Source: Bacillota bacterium (GTDB taxonomy: Bacteria > Bacillota > Bacilli > Paenibacillales > Paenibacillaceae). Taken from it: a DNA stretch of 28,491 bases. The stretch is taken from NCBI GenBank assembly GCA_023418755.1, contig JAEZZE010000435.1:1-28491 (forward strand). The letters run 5' to 3'. A program made the translations under genes and the position numbers. Positions 22,581-28,491 of this stretch are shown here, in pieces (position 1 is the stretch's first letter; each line of letters opens with the position of its first letter). The notes under the pieces were generated by a model. It saw only the letters and a list, made by a program, of their open reading frames with translations, made no database searches and was not told the DNA's origin.

Positions 22581-23980
22581 CTATTTCGCCAATTCTCCGA
22601 AACGGGAGAAGACGGCGAGGGCGGGATCGATCGGCACCTCGGCTCGCTTGACGTCCTCCGGAATGCGGATCGTCGGCGTCGGCCGCGGGCTGCGCCCCGA
22701 GAATTGCGGCAGCCATTGACGCTGGGCGTTCAGCATTTCGGTTGCCATGTCGCGAATCTCCTTCAACGTCAGCACCGCCGACGTAAGCGGATCGAGTGCG
22801 AGCGCCTGCACGACCGTCTCCGGGTCGCCGGATTTGGCGGCGAGCACGGCCAGGCGCTGCACGTTGATGTTGGTCAGGTTAAGCGCAGCGCATTGCGGCG
22901 GGATTTCGCCGACTAGAGTTCTGTGCAGACCGGTGCGATCGGCGAATACGGGCCCCTCCGCGCAGCACTCGTTCGGCAGGTTGGAGATCATGCCGTTGTT
23001 GCGGAGGTTGCCGCTGAATTTGAACGTTTTGCCGGTTTCCAGCGCTTCGATGATGTAGGCGCAGTATTCGACGCTGCGCGGAGGCAGGTCGTAGCTCTCG
23101 TCCTTCAGAATGTCCTGGTTTTTGTATTTATCGGCCACGTAGGTGCACCAATTGTAATACGCTCCCGACTCCCCGCCGAAGGACGGCTCGTCGCAGTACG
23201 TGTCGAGCGCCTTGCTGTTTTTGCGGAACCACGGGACGTACTCCGAGAGGTGTCCGGTCGACTCGATCATGAAATAGCCGAAGTGGCGGAACACCTCGCC
23301 GCGCACCTTCTCGTTAACGTAAAACTCCGGCTGCTCGAACTTCTCGCGCAGCTCGGGATAGAGATCGCGTCCGCGATGCGACAGCTTCGTAAACCAGCCC
23401 ATATGGTTAATGCCGGCGGAGACGTAATCGATCTCCTGTTTCGGCACGCCTACATAGCCGGAGATGAGGTCCAACGTCGTCTGTACGCCGTGGCACAGCC
23501 CGACGTACTGAATGTTCGTCTCGCCGAGCGCCCAGCAGACCAGACATAATTGAGCAGCGTCGCATTCGGACACAACTCCTCCATGTCGCGAGCCACATCA
23601 AGAATGACGGGAATGCTCCTCAGCGCCCGGAATACGCCGCCGGGACCCAGCGTGTCGCCGATGCATTGATCGACGCCGTATTTCAGCGGAATTTTGTAAT
23701 CCAGCTCGAAAGCGGATACGCCGCCGACCTGGAACGAGACGATGACATAGCTTGCGCCGGCCAGCGCTTCCCTGCGGTCGGTCGTGATTGTTACCTTGGA
23801 TTTCAGGCCGTTTTTTTCGATGACCTTGTCCGCGAAGGCTTTGACCTGCGAGGTTTTGCTTGTGGAGGGAGCCATCAGTGCGAATTCCGTTTCCTCCAGC
23901 TCCGGCGTCGCCATAATGTCCAGCATCAGCGTTTTGCAGAATACGATGCTTCCTGCCCCGATAATCGCCACTTTTCTCAT
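22581..23980 (-). pseudogene. GH4 alpha-galactosidase/glucuronidase-like glycosidase, broken by a small deletion
   Basis: The N-terminal frame (from ATG 23980, after AGGTG) has the NAD-binding RKVAIIGAGSIVF, YVIVSFQVGG, GDTLGPGGVFRALRSIPVI and ELCPNATLLNYV. The frame is then lost, and homology resumes in another frame with CWALGETNIQYVGLCHGVQT (including the Mn2+-ligand C-H motif), AGINHMGWF and the remainder to 22581. GH4 enzymes have NYxNPMA at the break. A loss of 3n+1 bases (probably 10 or 13) around 23540-23545 removes NPM and shifts the frame. GH4 uses NAD+ and Mn2+ to cleave alpha- or beta-glycosides by redox elimination. It is third in the operon of the FG-GAP and Gfo/Idh genes. Confidence 0.88.
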
Positions 23981-24001
23981 GCCTGACACCTCATTTCATC
24001 G

Positions 24002-25054
24002 TTATTGGTATTGCTGCATCAAGCGAATGTAATCTCGCGCCAGCTTCAAATCCTCCAACGCTTCCTTCGACTCGCAAGGGGCCGAACGCTCGCCCCGCAC
24101 TGCGGCGATAAAGTTCATCGCCTGCTGACGCATGGCGGAGCGGTTGGGCATAACCGGAATTTCATAAGAAGGCGTGCCATTGCCGTTGTCCTTCATGATC
24201 GTCACCTTGCCGGCTTGCTGACGGGCAAGCGGTGGCGGGAGATCAACGCGGACGAAGCCTTTCTCGAAGCAGACGAGCAGGCTTTCATGCCATTCGATCG
24301 ACGTGCTGTAAGGGGCCATCTCCAGCGCGACGGTGGCGCCGCTGTCGCTCTCTCCGGTCAGCAGCACGCCCAAGCGGTCGCCGAAGGTCAGCCGGTAAGG
24401 CTCGCCCAGCAGGAAGCGGATGGCGTTAACCTGATGAATGTAATAGTTGACGAAGGTGTCCAGGTCGCGGGATTGCTTCTCGGTAAAATAGGAAGGGAAG
24501 GCCTCCGCCGGAATCGCCGGATACCCCTCGTCCGTGCCGAGCGGAGCGTCCGCGCCGCCAATCCAATCGCCGGGCGGCATCGTTACGCGAACGTACTGCA
24601 GCTTGCCGTATTCCCCGCTGCTTTTCCACTCGTCGATCCGTTTCTTGGCATATTCCATAGCGGGGTCGGAACGCTTATGATAGCCGATCATATGCAGCGT
24701 CTTATGCTCATCCGCCAGCTGTACGAGCTGCTCGCCCGCCTCTACGGTCAGCGACAGCGGTTTCTCGGTCAACACCGGAATGCCCGCCCGCAAAATATCG
24801 GGAAGAAGAGCCTGATGCGAGCGATACTGCTGAGGAGCGACGATTGCGTCTACTTTGGCGTCGCTCAACAATTCCAGATGATCCGTATATACCTTTGGAA
24901 CGCCGTAACGCGCCGCCACTGTATGCGCAAGCTGGGGACGAACCTCCGCCAGCGCGACGACCTCGCACAGCTCGGAAAGCACCGCGTAATTGGACAGATG
25001 CGCCATCTGCCCCATACCTCCCGTACCTACGAATCCGATTTTCAATTTTGCCAT
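24002..25054 (-). CDS. Gfo/Idh/MocA-family oxidoreductase
   Basis: A 350-residue NAD(P)-dependent sugar dehydrogenase-type enzyme. The Rossmann motif GFVGTGGMGQMAHL (7-20) and the catalytic EKP (97-99) are present, followed by MIGYHKRSDPAM and the family C-terminal sheet with FVNYYIHQVNAIRFLLGEP. The ATG at 25054 follows GGGAGTGA; an open frame extends to 25156 inside the upstream gene without a site. It starts 5 nt after the FG-GAP stop, so the two are surely co-transcribed. Together with GH4 it suggests oxidation or epimerisation of a sugar released intracellularly. Confidence 0.93.
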   Translation of the reverse strand: MAKLKIGFVGTGGMGQMAHLSNYAVLSELCEVVALAEVRPQLAHTVAARYGVPKVYTDHLELLSDAKVDAIVAPQQYRSHQALLPDILRAGIPVLTEKPLSLTVEAGEQLVQLADEHKTLHMIGYHKRSDPAMEYAKKRIDEWKSSGEYGKLQYVRVTMPPGDWIGGADAPLGTDEGYPAIPAEAFPSYFTEKQSRDLDTFVNYYIHQVNAIRFLLGEPYRLTFGDRLGVLLTGESDSGATVALEMAPYSTSIEWHESLLVCFEKGFVRVDLPPPLARQQAGKVTIMKDNGNGTPSYEIPVMPNRSAMRQQAMNFIAAVRGERSAPCESKEALEDLKLARDYIRLMQQYQ

Positions 25055-25059
25055 TGCTC

Positions 25060-26145
25060 TCACTCCCGCGGTCCCAAGTTTTCGAATAAGTACAAGCCTT
25101 CCGTGCCCGGAGCGACAATGTCCGGATAGCCGTTGCCCGTCACGTCCTGAATCCACATGAAGATACCGTTGCCCGAAGCCTCGCTCGCAGGACCGTAATC
25201 GATCACATGCTTCTCGAAGCGCCCTCCGTCGATCTTGAAATAATAGAGACCGAGCGGATCGTCGAAGCCGGGATCGTCGTCGTGCGCCAAATATCGCTTG
25301 CCTGTAACCAGCTCCAGCTTTCCGTCCAGATCGAGATCGACAAGCATAAGATCGTGGTACTGCGAAGCGGTCGTATCGATCTCGTGGCGAATCCAGTCGC
25401 GGCTGCCGTCTTCTTTAAGGATTTGCTCGTACCAGTGCAGGCCGTAGTCGTGCGCCTGGCCGACGATCAGATCGCACAGGCCGTTGCCGGTTACGTCGTG
25501 CCCGATAATCGGCACGCTGGCCGTGCCAAGAGAGAATTCGGGATGGAACGTCCAGGGGCCGGCGAAAGGATCGTCCGGCTGCTCCAGCCAGCCGCCGCTC
25601 AGCACGACGTCCAGCCTTCCGTTGCCGGCAATGTCCGCGAAGCCCAGACCGTGTCCGCTCGGCTGGTCGAAGATGACTGTTTTGCGGAATTTCCCGGTCC
25701 CTTTGCCGTTTTCGTCGCAGACGAGCTTGTAGAAGGCTTGAGGGGCTCCTGGCGTATTCGGGAAAATTTCGGGAATGCCGCAGCCGTCGATGTCGCAGAA
25801 GCGGATCGTCTCGATGTTCGAAGTCGGGTCGATCTCGAACGTTTCCCATTCCGCGGCGGAATCTCCCGGATTTTTGCGCCATTTCAGCGCGCCGCCCCAC
25901 CAGGAGCCGGTAACGATGTCCATCCGGCCGTCTCCGTCCACGTCCATCGGGAAATCGGAGAAGTCGTCTCGATAATGTCCGTAGGAGGCGAGTTCGCAGA
26001 TTTTGTGCCGCTTGACGAAGTCCGGCCCCTCGTACCAATACGCGCCACTCACGATGTCCGGCACGCCGTCGTTGTTGACGTCGAATACCGAACAGGCTTC
26101 GTACGGGTCGTCGCTGAGCTTTCTTTTACTGAATGCGATCGGCAT
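25060..26145 (-). CDS. Cytoplasmic seven-repeat FG-GAP/VCBS beta-propeller protein
   Basis: A 361-residue protein with seven Asp-rich FG-GAP/VCBS calcium-type repeats, e.g. FDVNNDGVPDIVSG (21-34), MDVDGDGRMDIVTG (67-80), CDIDGCGIPEIF, ADIAGNGRLDVVLSG, HDVTGNGLCDLIVG, VDLDLDGKLELVTG and QDVTGNGYPDIVAPG (333-347). This is right for a seven-bladed propeller. No signal peptide or anchor is present, although most such domains are secreted. It is first in the operon (ATG after AAGGAGTGA) with the oxidoreductase and GH4 genes. It may bind a polysaccharide fragment or act as a lyase/isomerase-type scaffold; the function is not known. Confidence 0.88.
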   Translation of the reverse strand: MPIAFSKRKLSDDPYEACSVFDVNNDGVPDIVSGAYWYEGPDFVKRHKICELASYGHYRDDFSDFPMDVDGDGRMDIVTGSWWGGALKWRKNPGDSAAEWETFEIDPTSNIETIRFCDIDGCGIPEIFPNTPGAPQAFYKLVCDENGKGTGKFRKTVIFDQPSGHGLGFADIAGNGRLDVVLSGGWLEQPDDPFAGPWTFHPEFSLGTASVPIIGHDVTGNGLCDLIVGQAHDYGLHWYEQILKEDGSRDWIRHEIDTTASQYHDLMLVDLDLDGKLELVTGKRYLAHDDDPGFDDPLGLYYFKIDGGRFEKHVIDYGPASEASGNGIFMWIQDVTGNGYPDIVAPGTEGLYLFENLGPRE

Positions 26146-26186
26146 CGTCGTTCACTCCTTCTTGGAAGAGAAATATTGATTATTTA

Positions 26187-26200
26187 GGAAAGCGCTATTG
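26187..26200. promoter_or_regulatory. cre-like site (CcpA) upstream of the FG-GAP operon
   Basis: GGAAAGCGCTATTG shares the GAAAGCGCT core and matches 10 of 14 positions of the catabolite-responsive consensus TGAAAGCGCTTTCA. It lies 42-55 bp before the operon start, between the divergent sugar operon and AraC gene. The match is partial. Confidence 0.4.
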
Positions 26201-26300
26201 CCGTATCCTTATCTATCAATCTAAACTGAAGGTAACAGAGGTTCAATGAGCGATGTTGCGAACTTTGACTATTGAAAATTGGGATTGGAGGAGAAAAAAG

Positions 26301-27128
26301 ATGAGGCAATCGGTCATCGTTCAAATGCCGTCCGTCCTGGGAGGAGCGCTCATTCAGCCTCCTCCGGGCGAGCGGTTCTATTTCCCGCTGCATCAGCACG
26401 AGAACTGCTCGGAAATGCTGCTGATCGTGGAAGGGCAAGGCGAATTCCAGGTGGATGGCAAAGCCTATACGGCCATGGAGGGGAGCTTGCTCATCTACAA
26501 TCGGGGCATTTGGCATGAGGAGCGGTCGATCGGCGACAGGTTCAAGGCTGTCTATGTGGGGTATACAGGGCTTCGGATCAGGGGATTGCCGCCGGATTAT
26601 TTGTCGGGGCCCGAGCAGCCAGCTTGTCTGGAGTTAGGGGAGCATTATCTGCCGATCAAGCAGCTGCTCTACGAGACGGTGGCCGAATGGCACAGTCCTC
26701 TGCCGGAATCGGGGACGGTTGCGAACGGACTGCTCGGCGCGTTGACGGGACGCCTGGCGCGGCTGCTGCATTATTCCGAGGAGGCGCTGGTCAAGAGACG
26801 GCCCGGCAAAGAGGTCGTGCAGCAGGCGAGGAGATATATGGAGGAAAACTATCCGTCCGACGTCAGCCTGACGATCTTGGCGAAGCTGACGCACATGAAC
26901 GCTTATCATCTGATCCATCTGTTCAAGCAGGAGACGGGGATGAGCCCGATCCAATACTTGCTTCGCTATCGGATGGAGGTGGCCAAGCAAATCTTGGCTA
27001 CGACCACTCTTCCGATGGTCGACATTGCCGAGAAGGTCGGTTACAAGAGCGAGACGTATTTTCAGAACCTGTTCAAGAAAACGACGGGGATATCGCCGGG
27101 CAAGTATCGCTTGTCCTGCCGGGAATAG
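26301..27128 (+). CDS. AraC-family regulator, divergent from the FG-GAP operon
   Basis: A 275-residue regulator with an N-terminal cupin (about 1-95: FYFPLHQHENCSEMLLIVEG, GSLLIYNRGIWHEE) and a C-terminal double HTH (about 175-272: VSLTILAKLTHMNAYHLIHL, FKQETGMSPIQYLL, MVDIAEKVGYKSETYFQNLF, KKTTGISPGKYR). The ATG at 26301 follows GGAGGAG. It most likely activates the divergent FG-GAP/oxidoreductase/GH4 operon in response to a sugar bound by the cupin; 155 nt separate the two start codons. Confidence 0.94.
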   Translation: MRQSVIVQMPSVLGGALIQPPPGERFYFPLHQHENCSEMLLIVEGQGEFQVDGKAYTAMEGSLLIYNRGIWHEERSIGDRFKAVYVGYTGLRIRGLPPDYLSGPEQPACLELGEHYLPIKQLLYETVAEWHSPLPESGTVANGLLGALTGRLARLLHYSEEALVKRRPGKEVVQQARRYMEENYPSDVSLTILAKLTHMNAYHLIHLFKQETGMSPIQYLLRYRMEVAKQILATTTLPMVDIAEKVGYKSETYFQNLFKKTTGISPGKYRLSCRE

Positions 27129-27305
27129 ACGGGCCTCTCTTCGTCTTTGTCGCGCCGCGGCCTCTTTCCGCAACATTCGCAAGCAATGTGACATAATCGC
27201 AACTGTTGTCAATTGTTCCCCGGACGGCTGCCCGATAAGATTAGGGTAGTCGGCCGGACAAGCTCGCCGAGCGGCGGCCGGCATCATCTCGTAGGGGGGA
27301 ATAAT

Positions 27306-27519
27306 ATGTTCGCACGATTCAAGAAACGAATCGCTCCGGGGATTTCCCTGCTGCTGTTGGCTGGCGTTGTAAGCGCATGCGGCGGCAAGGAACACCGGAT
27401 CGTTGACGTCGGAATGATGGTCGGCTACGCCAACTACAGAAGCTTTAACCGGGCGTTCAAAAAATTATTTCGGGCTGTCTCCAAGCGATTATCGCAGCCA
27501 ATACGGCTCCAAACCATAA
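27306..27519 (+). pseudogene. Chimera: solute-binding lipoprotein signal peptide joined to an AraC/YesN regulator tail
   Basis: The ATG at 27306 (after GGGGGGA) opens a lipoprotein signal sequence, MFARFKKRIAPGISLLLLAG, with lipobox VSAC (C25) and GGKE, as in sugar ABC binding proteins. From residue 30 the frame becomes the last HTH of a YesN-type response regulator (RIVDVGMMVGYANYRSFNRA, FKKLF). At 27468-27470 one extra base shifts the frame. In the correct frame the natural end GLSPSDYRSQYGSKP and its TAA (27517-27519) follow. The uncorrected frame runs on to 27680, antisense to the next gene. A deletion evidently fused two genes of a former transporter/regulator locus. Confidence 0.8.
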
Positions 27520-27564
27520 AAATGTCATCCGATACAAAGGATTGCAGCGGCCATCTCTATAGCG

Positions 27565-28425
27565 TCAACCCCCTTCTCCCTCGTTCCGATACTCGCGAGG
27601 CGTTTTCCCTGTTTTTTTGCGGAACAGCTCATGGAAAAACTTCAGATCGCGATAGCCCGACCGCGCGGCGATTTCCTTGATGGGCAGCGCAGTTCGGCGC
27701 AGCAGCTCGCAGCTTTTGGCGATGCGCAGATTTTGCAAATACTCCGTAAACGATTGCCCCGTCGCCTGCTTAAGCATGCGCTGCAAGTAGCTCGGGCTTA
27801 CCGGAAGCAGCGAAGCGACCTCCGCCAGCGTAACCGGCCGTTCGAAATTCCGCTCGAGGTACTCGATCGCCCTGGCCATGCCTGACATGGCCGGAGCGTT
27901 GGCGCGGTCGGCCAGCTCCAGACGGTGCAGGCAGACGAGCAGCTCGGTCAACCGCGCGAACAGAACGGCCTCGAACCCGGGCAGCCCCGCTTGATATTCT
28001 CGATAGAGCGCCTCGATGCGCGTTTTTCCCTCATTAAATCGATCCTTGAACCGCCGATACGGCCGCTCGTCCCCGGATAGCAGCTTCAGCGCTTGCTCCG
28101 GCAAAGGGTACGCCAACGCCAGCCTCTGCGGCACCGCAGGGTCGAACAGGCAGTTGTACACGATCAACTCGTCCTTGGGCGCTTCCGAAGCGGGACGGTA
28201 GACGTGGCGCGTGCCGATCGGAATGATGAAGAGATCCCCTTTTTCCACGTAGAGCCGATCGTTTCCGATGTAATGGAAGCCTTTGCCCTCGGCGACGAAC
28301 TGAATTTCGACGAAGTCGTGGATATGGATCGGCAGCGAGAAGCGTTCCCGTTCCCTCGTGACGGCGATCGGGAAGTCGGGCGTCCAGTAAAGCTTGCCTT
28401 CTAGCGTATACGGAGAGGAGGCCAT
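27565..28425 (-). CDS. AraC-family regulator with cupin sensor
   Basis: A 286-residue regulator. The N-terminal cupin (about 10-100) has RFSLPIHIHDFVEIQFVAEG, YVEKGDLFIIPIGTRHVYRP. The C-terminal HTH pair (about 185-280) has VTLAEVASLLPVSPSYLQRM, LKQATGQSFTEYLQ, IKEIAARSGYRDLKFFHELF and RKKTGKTPREYR. The ATG at 28425 is favoured by AAAGGAG before it; the frame is open to 28473. It probably senses a sugar and controls a transport or glycosidase operon beyond the right edge, since its only intact neighbour here is convergent. Confidence 0.93.
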   Translation of the reverse strand: MASSPYTLEGKLYWTPDFPIAVTRERERFSLPIHIHDFVEIQFVAEGKGFHYIGNDRLYVEKGDLFIIPIGTRHVYRPASEAPKDELIVYNCLFDPAVPQRLALAYPLPEQALKLLSGDERPYRRFKDRFNEGKTRIEALYREYQAGLPGFEAVLFARLTELLVCLHRLELADRANAPAMSGMARAIEYLERNFERPVTLAEVASLLPVSPSYLQRMLKQATGQSFTEYLQNLRIAKSCELLRRTALPIKEIAARSGYRDLKFFHELFRKKTGKTPREYRNEGEGG

Positions 28426-28491
28426 GCCGCATGCTCCTTTGCAAGCAGGATGTGATTGCCCTATTGATAACATATTAACCCCCCTATAAGC

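Noticed and set aside
24005..25129. 374-aa plus-strand frame opposite the oxidoreductase gene
   Set aside because: Antisense shadow; the minus-strand protein has a Rossmann motif and EKP.
25207..26187. 326-aa plus-strand frame opposite the FG-GAP gene
   Set aside because: Mirror of the repeated Asp-rich codons on the other strand; it has no start signal and no domain.
1..28491. CRISPR arrays, tRNA/rRNA genes, intact transposases, prophage genes
   Set aside because: No regularly spaced repeats, no tRNA-like or rRNA stretch and no transposase or phage motif was seen on either strand.

Overview
The window looks like chromosome from a GC-rich Firmicute of the Paenibacillaceae (Paenibacillus or Cohnella type). 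This rests on strong AGGAGG-type ribosome binding sites, GTG and TTG starts, the sensor-only KdpD, several AraC regulators, FG-GAP/GH4/Gfo-Idh sugar genes and Fur boxes of the Bacillales pattern. It holds no RNA genes, CRISPR array or intact insertion sequence. All family assignments come from reading motifs; no database was searched.

Layout. (1) 17-7588, plus strand: a potassium-uptake kdp cluster. It runs from an RCK_N-like small protein through a 34-aa membrane peptide, kdpF, kdpA, kdpB and kdpC to an unusual 770-aa protein made of two tandem KdpD sensor modules with no histidine kinase. A ~213-bp nested palindrome (MITE-like) lies between kdpC and this gene. (2) 7712-9651, minus strand: an OmpR-family response regulator and a tandem-HAMP sensor kinase. 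(3) 9881-13188, plus strand: a tightly coupled five-gene operon (ArsR repressor, SRPBCC/AHSA1 protein, methyltransferase, SDR-like protein lacking its catalytic Tyr-x3-Lys, DUF418 membrane protein), apparently with a leaderless first gene and an autoregulatory palindrome over the -35. An intact SDR and a convergent truncated MerR gene follow.

(4) 14640-20511: an iron-responsive stretch with three Fur boxes. They precede an ABC exporter, a broken AraC-type activator gene and a pair of nitroreductase-like flavoproteins. Between these sit a frameshifted DUF1304 gene, an orphan response regulator and a decayed nicotianamine-synthase-like gene (the family that builds opine metallophores such as staphylopine). 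I read this as the relic of a Fur-controlled metallophore locus whose exporter and reductases survive.

(5) 20659-28425: carbohydrate genes. A SMP-30 lactonase and a CBM9-like protein are on the plus strand. A minus-strand operon encodes a cytoplasmic seven-repeat FG-GAP propeller, a Gfo/Idh/MocA oxidoreductase and a GH4 glycosidase broken by a small deletion, with a divergent AraC regulator. Next comes a deletion chimera joining a lipoprotein signal peptide to the tail of an AraC/YesN-type regulator, then a convergent second AraC regulator.

The right half (14-28 kb) has an unusual density of broken genes (six), each with its own lesion. The most novel-looking elements are the kinase-less double KdpD, the metallophore relic and the intracellular propeller.
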